A stretch of 64,000 bases of DNA from Ypsolopha sequella. Lineage: Eukaryota > Arthropoda > Insecta > Lepidoptera > Ypsolophidae. Within the stretch, counting starts at the first letter, position 1. Each line of letters begins with the position of its first letter. Location: the NCBI GenBank assembly GCA_934047225.1, contig CAKOHE010000023.1, positions 310,001-374,000 on the forward strand. Direction: 5' to 3'. The position numbers and the translations under genes were made by a program. Shown in pieces: positions 20,621 through 30,215 of this stretch. A model generated the notes under the pieces. That model made no database searches. It saw nothing but the letters and a program-made list of their open reading frames with translations, and was not told the DNA's origin.

Positions 20621-23459
20621 ATCACATTTATACGGCTTTTCACCAGTATGCATTCTAATGTGTATCTTTAAATGGTCTTTGCACGTAAATCGGTAATTAC
20701 AAGCCTTACATTTATATGGCTTTTCACCAGTATGTGATCTCATAATATGATTCTGTAAGCTAATCTTCCGTGCACTCCGGTAATCACAAGTATCACATTT
20801 ATACGGCTTTTCACCAGTATGCGTTCTCATGTTTATCTTTAAATGGTCTTTGCACGTAAATCGGTAATTACAAGCCTCACATTTATATGGCTTTTCACCA
20901 GTATGTGTTCTCATAATATAATTCTGTAAGCTAATCTTCCGTGCACTCCGGTAATCACAAGTATCACATTTATACGGCTTTTCACCAGCATGCGTTCTCA
21001 TGTTTATCTTTAAATGGTCTTTGCACGTAAATCGGTAATTACAAGCCTCACATTTATATGGCTTTTCACCAGTATGTGTTCTCATAATATGATTCTGTAA
21101 GCTAATCTTCCGTGCACTCCGGTAACCACAAGTATCACATTTATACGGCTTTTCACCAGTATGCGTTCTAATGTGTATCTTTAAATGGTCTTTGCACTTT
21201 AATCGGTAATTACAAGCCTCACATTTATATGGCTTTTCACCAGTATGTGTTCTCATAAAATGATTCTGTAAGCTAATCTTCCGTGCACTCCGGTTATCAC
21301 AAGTATCACATTTATACGGCTTTTCACCAGTATGCGTTCTCATTTGTATATTTAAATGGTCTTTGCACGTAAATCGGTAATTACAAGCCTCAAATTTATA
21401 TGGCTTTTCACCAGTATGTGTTCTCATAATATGATTCTGTAACCTAATCTTCCGTGCACTCCGGTAATTACAAGAATCACATTTATATGGCTTTTCACCA
21501 GTATGCGTTCTAATGTGTATCTTTAAATGGTCTTTGCACGTAAATCGGTAATTACAAGCCTCACATTTATATGGCTTTTCACCAGTATGTGTTCTCATAA
21601 TATGATTCTGTAAGCTAATCTTCCGTGCACTCCGGTAATCACAAGTATCACATTTATACAGCTTTTCACCAGTATGCGTTCTCATGTGTATCTTTAAATG
21701 GTCTTTGACCGTAAATCGGTAATTACAAGCCTCACATTTATATGGCTTTTCACCAGTATGTGTTCTCATAATATGATTCTGTAAGCTAATCTTCCGTGCA
21801 CTCCGGTAATCACAAGTATCACATTTATACGGCTTTTCACCAGCATGCGTTCTCATGTTTATCTTTAAATGGTCTTTGCACGTAAATCGGTAATTACAAG
21901 CCTCACATTTATATGGCTTTTCACCAGTATGTGTTCTCATAATAAGCTAATCTTCCGTGCACTCCGGTAATCACAAGTATCACATTTATACGGCTTTTCA
22001 CCAGTATGCGTTCTAATGTGTATCTTTAAATGGTCTTTGCACGTAAATCGGTAATTACAAGCCTCACATTTATATGGCTTTTCACCAGTATGTGTTCTCA
22101 TACTATGATTCTGTAAGCTAATCTTCCGTGCACTCCGGTAATCACAAGTATCACATTTATACGGCTTTTCACCAGTATGTGTTCTCATAACATGATTCTG
22201 TAAGCTAATCTTCCGTGCACTCCGGTAATCACAAGTATCACATTTATACGGCTTTTCACCAGTATGCGTTCTAATGTGTAACTTTAAATGGTCTTTGCAC
22301 GTAAATCGGTAATTACAAGCCTCACATTTATATGGCTTTTCACCAGTATGTGTTCTCATAATATGATTCTGTAAGCTAATCTTCCGTGCACTCCGGTAAT
22401 CACAAGTATCACATTTATACGGCTTTTCACCAGTATGCGTTCTAATGTGTAACTTTAAATGGTCTTTGCACGTAAATCGGTAATAACAAGCCTCACATTT
22501 AAATGGATTTTCACCAGTATGTGTTCTCATAATATGATTCTGTAAGCTAATCTTCCGTGCACTCCGGTAATCACAAGTATCACATTTATACGGCTTTTCA
22601 CCAGTATGCGTTCTAATGTGTATCTTTAAATGGTCTTTGCACGTAAATCGGTAATTACAAGCCTCACATTTATATGGCTTTTCACCAGTATGTGTTCTCA
22701 TAATATGATTCTGTAAGCTAATCTTCCGTGCACTCCGGCAATCACAAGTATCACATTTATACGGCTTTTCACCAGTATGCGTTCTAATGTGTATCTTTTA
22801 ATGGTCTTTGCACTTAAATCGGTAATTACAAGCCTCACATTTATATGGCTTTTCACCAGTATGTGTTCTCATAAAATGATTCTGTAAGCTAATCTTCCGT
22901 GCACTCCGGTTATCACAAGTATCACATTTATACGGCTTTTCACCAGTATGCGTTCTCATTTGTATCTTTAAATGGTCTTTGCACGTAAATCGGTAATTAC
23001 AAGCCTCAAATTTATATGGCTTTTCACCAGTATGTGTTCTCATAATATGATTCTGTAACCTAATCTTCCGTGCACTCCGGTAATTACAAGTATCACATTT
23101 ATACGGCTTTTCACCAGTATGCGTTCTAATGTGTATCTTTAAATGGTCTTTGCACGTAAATCGGTAATTACAAGCCTCACATTTATATGGCTTTTCACCA
23201 GTATGTGTTCTCATAATATGATTCTGTAAGCTAATCTTCCGTGCACTCCGGTAATCACAAGTATCACATTTATACAGCTTTTCACCAGTATGCGTTCTCA
23301 TGTGTATCTTTAAATGGTCTTTGACTTTAAATCGGTAATTACAAGCCTCAAATTTATATGGCTTTTCACCAGTATGTGTTCTCATAATATGATTCTGTAA
23401 GCTAATCTTTCGTGCACTCCGGCAATCACAAGTATCACATTTATACGGCTTTTCACCAG
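20616..23459 (-). pseudogene. C2H2 zinc-finger tandem array, right block
   Basis: About 2.84 kb and 33 fingers of the same A/B types as the left block. Subtracting BEL-2 plus one TSD (12,308 bp) puts the segment up to 21940 in exactly the left-block frame. Two lesions follow upstream in the reading direction. A 10-bp deletion near 21940 (canonical ataatatgattctgtaagc shortened to ataataagc) shifts the frame, and a stop sits at 22798-22800. The N-terminal side is cut by the BEL-3 LTR at 23460, so no start, promoter or other domain is visible. The residues read beyond 23459 on the minus strand are LTR sequence. Confidence 0.85.
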
Positions 23460-23862
23460 TGTTCACGCCACGAGCGTGACGGATACGCACGCGCATGCGC
23501 ATGAGTAACTCGCGACACAGCGCCTGGCGCCAACTCGCACGCCAGCGCTCGCTCTGTTCCGCGCGAGACGTCTCCCGAAACTCACGTGTGCACACTCGCG
23601 CCGCCGATGCAACAAATCTCGCGTATCTTGTGCTAATACCAGTGTTGTGTTCAAATTACTCCACAAACCAAGACACCCCTGCTCATCCCTGCCCAAGGCG
23701 CCAGCTCAATCAGCCCAACAAGGAGGGACGCCACGCGGCGCATTCGTCGGCCCATCCACAACCATCCAGAACAAAGGTCAGTTCACTCACAATCTTTTCC
23801 AATCTGTCTGCTCACATCCTCAAATCCCGTCTGCTCTGCATTCCTGTAACCTCGCGGTTACA
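23460..23862 (+). repeat. 5' LTR of BEL-3 (403 bp)
   Basis: TGTTCACGCC to GGTTACA, the same family as the BEL-2 LTR but clearly diverged in the first 200 bp. Finger sequence (ttttcaccag) ends at 23459. A PBS-like sequence follows, which marks it as a 5' LTR and not a solo LTR. The predicted TSD is ACCAG or similar. Its partner is not in the window. Confidence 0.88.
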
Positions 23863-23900
23863 TTTCTGGTCCTTCGAGTCCGTTTTCGAAAATTTCTGGT
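23863..23900 (+). promoter_or_regulatory. BEL-3 primer-binding region and start of leader
   Basis: Contains tttctggtccttcgag directly after the LTR, and tttctggtccttcgag again at 23893-23908, straddling the NL-2 junction. The last 12 bases (23889-23900) are the left TSD of NL-2. Confidence 0.55.
23889..23900. repeat. Left TSD of NL-2
   Basis: AAAATTTCTGGT here, AAAATTTTTGGT at 28121-28132, one mismatch. BEL-3 leader is on both outer sides. Confidence 0.8.
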
Positions 23901-24080
23901 CCTTCGAGCAGGGTTCTATTTGGAAAAGCAAGGGAGATGCGCAAATCTAAGAATTTTAAATTTGTCTGGACAAAGAAGGGAAAGATTTTTGCCAGAAAGG
24001 AGGAAGCTGCTCCGGCGCTTTTACTGAGATCATTGACGGATCTGGAACGTGTTTTTGGTAATGCTGACGTTTGTGAGTAA
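23901..24080 (+). pseudogene. NL-2 ORF1, C-terminal remnant
   Basis: The frame is open across the TSD junction and reads NFKFVWTKKGKIFARK then a DLERVFGN tail, stopping at 24078-24080. The FKFVW..GKI.ARK block is the conserved C-terminal domain of many non-LTR ORF1 proteins, and NL-1 ORF1 has the same block (KYVWVQDGKILLKR). About 60 residues remain. The N-terminal part was never copied. The stop codon sits within GTGAGTAA, which is also a consensus 5' splice site. Confidence 0.75.
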
Positions 24081-24789
24081 TAGTCTAATTCAATCTCATA
24101 GAATGTGTCAGGTAAAATTTACAAATCCCAGATACTATGTGTTATTGTGCATCACTATCTACCTATATTTTTATTTACTGAACCCTGGAGTTGTCTCGTT
24201 TTATCAACCTGCGCGATATGGTACAATTAAACTCTTATTTTGTGTTTACATAGGAGTGGTAAACGTAAACGATGGTAATAAACGAGCCTTAGAAATTGTA
24301 AAAGTATCTGCCATCAATTTTGTTATATTTTTTCTTGTGCTAGTATTATTGTTATGCTATTTAATTTTGATAAATGTGTGTCCTAATATGCCTTTGTTTC
24401 TATATGTCTATGTGATTTGTATTTTTATAAATAATCCTAAGTTAATTCTAATTTATTCTCGCCATTCAATTAATGGTAGTCTGTACAAGTCAAGAAACTT
24501 GTGGTGGGGATGTGTCGCGGCTGGATTTACTAACGGTGAAAATTACTTTTGTGACTGCACTCTGCTTAATGTCCGTGACTCGGGCATGGTGGCGCTGTTT
24601 CTGTTGAAACCAACTTACACTACACACACAAGACACAAGCAACTAAACCATATTCAAGCTATACTTATTTACGTGTACTATTATCTATATATATACACTG
24701 CATTATTTTTTTATTTTAAAATGAGTTTAAGATATTATAAACCAACGTATTTTTTTTGTAAAGCCGGTACTAGTACCGGTCATGAGTAA
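24061..24789 (+). other. Unassigned open frame or intron-like segment between NL-2 ORF1 and ORF2
   Basis: An ATG at 24061 overlaps the ORF1 end by 20 bases. The frame runs 242 codons to TAA at 24787-24789, overlapping the ORF2 ATG as ATGAGTAA. The product would be rich in F, I, L, V and Y, with several hydrophobic stretches that could be membrane segments. I recognise no domain. The DNA is AT-rich, so a frame this long is notable. An alternative reading is a 691-bp intron-like unit at 24073-24763, starting GTGAGT and ending in a T-run plus GTAAAG. Its removal would place ORF1 in the frame that ends in ATGAGTAA. Neither reading is proven. Confidence 0.4.
24764..24779. promoter_or_regulatory. 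Perfect 16-bp palindrome just before NL-2 ORF2
   Basis: CCGGTACTAGTACCGG equals its own reverse complement and ends two bases before the ORF2 ATG at 24782. In RNA it could form a GC-capped hairpin next to the overlapping stop/start ATGAGTAA, which would suit translational coupling. Function not demonstrated. Confidence 0.6.
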
Positions 24790-27571
24790 GCAAAAATATT
24801 TCAAAGTTGGCCTATATAATGCAGGTTCTCTAGGGACAGGTCACGACGATTTTCAAGCTTCTTTAGAACGCCATAAACCGGATATTATGGCTATCAATGA
24901 GACGTGGTTAAAGGACGGTGAGGACGCTAAGGCGCCATCTATACCAGGTTACCGCCTACGTCATGTACCACGACGCCCCGGGAAGAAGAAATCAGGAGGC
25001 GGGGTCGGGTTTTATGTACTCCGTGGGGTCATCGCACGCACCGTGACTCATCCGTCAAGCTGTAGTGACATTGAGCAAACGTGGTTATCGCTAAGAATCA
25101 ATTCTACTAAAATAATTATGGGTACTGCGTACAGACCTGAATGGGTAAATATAGATGCTTTTTTGGACGCCTTAACGGAATCTATAGCGTCTTTTGCACA
25201 CTATGACCGACTAATTTTACTGGGTGACTTTAATGTTGACTTGTTGGAAATTAATAGTAAGTCCAATCGCATTTATGATTTCTTAAACTATACAAACCTT
25301 AGAAACTACGTTACTGAACCCACTCATTTTACCGACACGAGTGCAACGCTTATAGACTTGATTTGTACTGACGCCACTGTTACAAGTGTGGTTATTAATC
25401 TTACAAAGGACAGAGGTCATGCTTTAATATATGCACATCTCAAGATTACTAAGCCTAAACGAACACCTAGATGGGTTTTTTATAGACCAATTAAATCTTT
25501 AAATATCGAAAGATTTAATTCAGACCTACAAAGTATAGACTGGGAATCCTTAAACTCATTAACTCAAGTAGATGATATGATTTGCTATTTCAGTTCATGG
25601 ATAGTTCAGTTGTTCGATACGCATGCACCAGTAAAAAAAGTACTCAGTAAAGATAAACCTACTCCATGGCTAACCAGTAACGTTCGGTATATGATGACAC
25701 TTCGTGACGAAGCCCATGCTTGTTATAGAAAGTTTAAAACAGACAAACGCAAGGAAGACTACAAAACATTAAAAAGACTTGTTAATACTAGCATTTACTA
25801 TGAAAAGAAAGCTTTTTTTGAACAATTTATTAACAATAATGTACATAATTCTAAAGTTCTATGGAAAAATCTAAAAAACTCAGTGTTACCGGATTTTAAA
25901 AGCAGTAAGGAATTACCTGAACATTTTAATGACCCAGACGAAATCAATAAACAATTCCTAAACGTGTATGGTTCAAATGAAGTGACAATTTCTCAGTTGA
26001 CGTATTATGAACACCATAGACATAGCGATTCCACATTCCAACTGTCACCGGTGGATGAAACTTATGTAGCCAAAATTATTCTTGCAATTAAATCCAAAGC
26101 TAAGGGAGTCGATCAGATTGGCATGGAAATGATGATGTTGACGCTTCCAGAAACATTAGGTGCCATAACTGCAATAATTAATAAGTCACTGACTAGTGGA
26201 ATATTTCCTGAGTCGTGGAAGACAGCATTAGTGAAGCCAATACCAAAAATCAATAATCCCGCTTCTGTTAAGGACTTAAGACCTATAAGCCAGTTACCTT
26301 ACTTATCCAAAATACTAGAAAAAATTGTCTATTATCAAATGGCTTATTACCTAGAAACTAATAATATACTCCCTCTACGACAATCAGGGTTTAGAAAAGG
26401 ACGTAGCACATCTACTGCATTGCTCGATGTGGTAGATAACATACTTAGTGCTCAAAATGAAGGAATGGTAACAATTCTTACACTACTTGACTACTCTAGG
26501 GCTTTTGATTCTATCAATATTAGTCTACTTCTATCAAAACTTACTTATTACGGATTTTGTCGATCGTCTGTGGACTGGATTGTTAGCTACTTAAGTAAAC
26601 GCAATCAGGTCGTGCAAATTAGCAAGCAGGATGGGTCAAATATTCACTCTCAGATAAACCCTATAGGCAGAGGCGTCCCCCAGGGTTCCATACTTGGCCC
26701 TCTGCTGTTTATTTTATACTCTTCGGACGTTACTAATAGTATAGTCAATTGCCAATTCCATCAATATGCAGATGACCTTCAAATATATATATCTTTTCAT
26801 ACTAACAGTGTTAATCAAGCTGTAGAACAGCTTGTACTTAACCCGAGTAAATCAAAGTATATGGTATTGGGGACTAAGTTGAAAATTCGGACAGTCTCTG
26901 AAATGAAACCGCAAATATCTATTATGGGTGAACGTGTTGAGCAGGTAGCTGCAGCACGTAACCTTGGCCTTCACATGGATGGTGAGCTTCGGTTTGAAAC
27001 CCATGTTCTAGAGCTAGTGCGTAATTGCTTCTACAGATTAAAAGTGTTGTATAGGATTCGTAACTATCTGAGCGTTGAAATGCGCATTAGGCTTTGTGAA
27101 TCTATAATTTTATCAAAATTGAACTATTGCATTTCTGTTTATGGCCCTTGTTTAATGATCAAGTCACAACGTCTTATTCAGCGCGTTCAGAATGCATGTG
27201 CCAGGTATTGCTTTAATATCCCACCTCGTCAACATGTATCCCCTTATCTTAACAATGCAAATATTCTAAAAATGTCAGCTAGGCAAGATCTTTACTTTGC
27301 AACTTTATTGTTCGGAGTAATAAAAAACAGGTCGCCAGAGTACCTCTATGAAAAATTAACTTGGGTTTCTTCATACCAACCCAGAACCAGGGGATCGGCA
27401 CACAAGCTCAAAGTGCCAAAGCATCATTGTGCTGCATTTCGAGGTAGTTTTCGTTATCTATCCTCGAAATGCTGGAATAATCTTCCACCTCCATTTATTG
27501 ATATAAGAACAGAATACTCTTTTAAAAGTAAGTACAAAAATTACTTACTCGCACTACAAAAATCCACATGA
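24782..27571 (+). CDS. NL-2 ORF2 (APE endonuclease and reverse transcriptase)
   Basis: 929 residues from the ATG in ATGAGTAA. The endonuclease (about residues 1-230) has YNAGSL, NETW, GGGVGFYV, TAYRP and LGDFNVD. RT (about 480-760) has DLRPIS, QSGFRKGRSTSTALL, LLDYSRAFDS, GVPQGSILGP and YADD at 26765-26776. Two defects lie in an otherwise open frame. The endonuclease SDH motif reads RGH (25412-25420), losing the conserved Asp. After YADD the spacer before LNPSKSK is about 20 residues short near 26827, which suggests an in-frame deletion in the region after the palm. The product would cut the target and reverse transcribe element RNA. This copy is probably inactive despite its intact length. 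Confidence 0.88.
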   Translation: MSKQKYFKVGLYNAGSLGTGHDDFQASLERHKPDIMAINETWLKDGEDAKAPSIPGYRLRHVPRRPGKKKSGGGVGFYVLRGVIARTVTHPSSCSDIEQTWLSLRINSTKIIMGTAYRPEWVNIDAFLDALTESIASFAHYDRLILLGDFNVDLLEINSKSNRIYDFLNYTNLRNYVTEPTHFTDTSATLIDLICTDATVTSVVINLTKDRGHALIYAHLKITKPKRTPRWVFYRPIKSLNIERFNSDLQSIDWESLNSLTQVDDMICYFSSWIVQLFDTHAPVKKVLSKDKPTPWLTSNVRYMMTLRDEAHACYRKFKTDKRKEDYKTLKRLVNTSIYYEKKAFFEQFINNNVHNSKVLWKNLKNSVLPDFKSSKELPEHFNDPDEINKQFLNVYGSNEVTISQLTYYEHHRHSDSTFQLSPVDETYVAKIILAIKSKAKGVDQIGMEMMMLTLPETLGAITAIINKSLTSGIFPESWKTALVKPIPKINNPASVKDLRPISQLPYLSKILEKIVYYQMAYYLETNNILPLRQSGFRKGRSTSTALLDVVDNILSAQNEGMVTILTLLDYSRAFDSINISLLLSKLTYYGFCRSSVDWIVSYLSKRNQVVQISKQDGSNIHSQINPIGRGVPQGSILGPLLFILYSSDVTNSIVNCQFHQYADDLQIYISFHTNSVNQAVEQLVLNPSKSKYMVLGTKLKIRTVSEMKPQISIMGERVEQVAAARNLGLHMDGELRFETHVLELVRNCFYRLKVLYRIRNYLSVEMRIRLCESIILSKLNYCISVYGPCLMIKSQRLIQRVQNACARYCFNIPPRQHVSPYLNNANILKMSARQDLYFATLLFGVIKNRSPEYLYEKLTWVSSYQPRTRGSAHKLKVPKHHCAAFRGSFRYLSSKCWNNLPPPFIDIRTEYSFKSKYKNYLLALQKST

Positions 27572-28120
27572 TATGCTTTATATTATTGGCATTCAGGCAA
27601 AATTTTACTATTGACTACGCCACACATCTTTATTATTATATTTTTATCTCTTGGGGATGTCTGCGTGTCGCAGATGAAACACACCGTCCAATTTTATGTT
27701 CCTAGGTTCAATTAGCTGGCCCGGGCATTGATAGACCAGTCAGTCAGGATATTCTCTTATTTAATATATGTAGCCAAAATTGTTATACTTACTCATATAC
27801 AAATTTCACAACCATTATACTCACATACACATTTACACATTAAATAAACAATAATTGTCCACTCTCGATGGAATTCGTGCGGCTCTCTGCAGGTGACGAC
27901 AGAATAACAGCGTCGCAGATTTCGGTTTGCGGCATTATGCTGAGTCGGAGCCTTTTTCTCTTTGCCGCGACACTCATACCACTAGGATAAATTTAAGTTA
28001 CTTTCTTTTTGTGTTTTAACTTTATTTAATTTTTGTTTTCTTTTATTTAAGTTCTACTTTGTTTTTTGTATGTATGTGTCGTGTTTTTGGGAAATAAATG
28101 TTATATCTATCTATCTATCT
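27572..28120 (+). other. NL-2 3' UTR with ATCT microsatellite tail
   Basis: About 550 bp without coding signal. It contains AATAAA near 28094 and ends in ATCT repeats (about 28104-28120). The right TSD follows. Confidence 0.75.
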
Positions 28121-28132
28121 AAAATTTTTGGT
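28121..28132. repeat. Right TSD of NL-2
   Basis: AAAATTTTTGGT, matching 23889-23900 with one difference. BEL-3 leader resumes. Confidence 0.8.
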
Positions 28133-28220
28133 TTAAACCACCCCCCGCCTCCCCCCCGCCGGCCCGTAACTTCGTTTGAACCAGCCCCCGTCGATTTACT
28201 ACAGTCCATTTTCACCCGGT
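28133..28220 (+). other. BEL-3 leader, resumed and cut by the satellite
   Basis: Bases 28178-28222 closely match BEL-2 leader 8738-8784 (gaaccagcccccgtcgattt, then cattttcacccggttac). Homology stops at cggttac, where BEL-2 goes on with atattttgg and this copy enters the CTACCAAT octamer. No further BEL-3 sequence is seen in the window. Confidence 0.82.
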
Positions 28221-29096
28221 TACCAATCTACCAATCTACCAATCTACCAATCTACCAATCTACCAATCTACCAATCTACCAATCTACCAATCTACCAATC
28301 TACCAATCTTCCAATCTACCAATCTACCAATCTACTTATCTACCAATCTACCAATCTACCAATCTACTAATCTACCAATCTACCAATCTACCAATCTACC
28401 AATCTACCAATCTACCAATCTACCAATCTACTAATCTACCAATCTACCAATCTACCAATCTACCAATCTACCAATCTACCAATCCACCAATCTACCAATC
28501 TACCAATCTACCAATCTACCAATCTACCAATCTACCAATCTACCAATCTACCAATCTACCAATCTACTAATCTACCAATCTACCAATCTACCAATCTACC
28601 AATCTACCAATCTACCAATCCACCAATCTACCAATCTACCAATCTACCAATCTACCAATCTACCAATCTACCAATCAAATCTACCAATCTACCAATCTAC
28701 CAATCTACCAATCTACCAATCTACCAATCTTCCAATCTACCAATCTACTTATCTACCAATCTACCAATCTACCAATCTACCAATCTACCAATCTACCAAT
28801 CTACCAATCTACCACTCTACCAATCTACCAATCCACCAATCTACCAATCTACCAATCTACCAATCTACCAATCTACCAATCTACCAATCTACCAATCTAC
28901 CAATCTACCAATCTACCAATCTACCAATCTACCAATCTACCAATCTACCAATCTACCAATCTACCAATCTACCAATCTACCAATCTACCAATCTACCAAT
29001 CTACCAATCTACCAATCTACCAATCTACCAATCTACCAATCTACCAATCTACCACTCTACCAATCTACCAATCTACCAATCTACCAATCTACCAAT
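28221..29096. repeat. Leading octamer tract without core
   Basis: 876 bp of CTACCAAT octamers with scattered variants (CCACTC, TTCCAAT, CTTAT, one CAAATC), starting at the BEL-3 junction and ending at core 1. Confidence 0.9.
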
Positions 29097-29610
29097 GTTT
29101 GACAGACGGCTTACGATGAAGAATCGTTCAAAAATTTAATAATTTTCGGGAATTAATACAAGTATATGAATAAAATCTAATAAAAAATGAATGAAAAACA
29201 TTCATTTTGCTTTATTTAGGTATTGGTCAATAATTATTATCTCATTACAACTTATTGTCTTATTTAAGTTTGATTAAAAATTACATTCAAAGATGGAATC
29301 ATGTTGCTTTAGATTTCAGAATGCACTCATGTTTACACAAGACTGCTGTGTTTGTGTTTGTAAGTGCCGTGTTCGTGAGCCGCACACCGACGCAAATCAG
29401 ACGAAATGACTTCATTTTTGAAAACCTGATATTCGAGTATCTAAGCAATAATTATACAATTTGCGAAAAATATGTTAAATGTACATTGTTTATATTCTCA
29501 ATTAAATTCATGAATTTATTGCGTCTTCTTAAATATTACTTAGAAAGTTTGTATGAAAAGGCCTCCTCTGTTACCACCTTTAAGAGCGGTTTGAAAAACC
29601 GGCCTTTTTA
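29097..29610 (+). repeat. Satellite core 1 (514 bp)
   Basis: Starts GTTTGACAGACGG and ends GGCCTTTTTA. Contains AATAAA on + (29169-29174), a 10-bp-stem hairpin (29184-29208) and AATAAA on - (29211-29216). The monomer to the next core is 1119 bp. Its tract has two CAAC-bearing CTAC blocks. An open stretch of about 118 codons in the core is conserved only because copies are near-identical. No known domain. Confidence 0.9.
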
Positions 29611-30215
29611 CCTACCTACCTACCTACCTACCAATCTACCAATCTACCAATCTACCAATCTACCAATCTACCAATCTACCAATCTACCAATCTACCAATC
29701 TACCAATCTACCAATCTACCTACCTACCTACCAACCTACCTACCTACCTACCTACCTACCTACCTACCTACCTACCTACCAATCTACCAATCTACCAATC
29801 TACCAATCTACCAATCTACCAATCTACCAATCTACCAATCTACCAATCTATTAATCTACCAATCTACCAATCTACTAATCTACCAATCTACCAATCTACC
29901 AATCTACCAATCTACCAATCTACCAATCTACCAATCTACCAATCTACCAATCTACCAATCTACCAATCTACCTACCTACCTACCAACCTACCTACCTACC
30001 TACCTACCTACCCACCTACCTACCTACCAATCTACCAATCTACCAATCTACCAATCTACCAATCTACCAATCTACCAATCTACCAATCTACCAATCTACC
30101 AATCTACCAATCTACCAATCTACCAATCTACCAATCTACCAATCTACCAATCTACCAATCTACCAATCTACCAATCTACCAATCTACCAATCTACCAATC
30201 TACCAATCTACCAAT

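Larger units (their letters stand above)
23901..28120 (+). mobile_element. Non-LTR retrotransposon NL-2, 5'-truncated, inside BEL-3 leader
   Basis: Carries the tail of ORF1, a 0.7-kb AT-rich segment, ORF2 with APE endonuclease and RT, and a 3' UTR ending in an ATCT microsatellite. A 12-bp TSD flanks it. Truncation at the 5' side within ORF1 is the usual result of incomplete target-primed reverse transcription. Jockey/CR1-like by motif pattern; the exact clade is not assigned. Confidence 0.88.

Noticed and set aside
29097..29640. Satellite core as a Helitron or other DNA transposon with terminal hairpin
   Set aside because: The hairpin near the core end is not followed by CTRR, there is no 5' TC, and no terminal inverted repeats or TSDs flank the cores.
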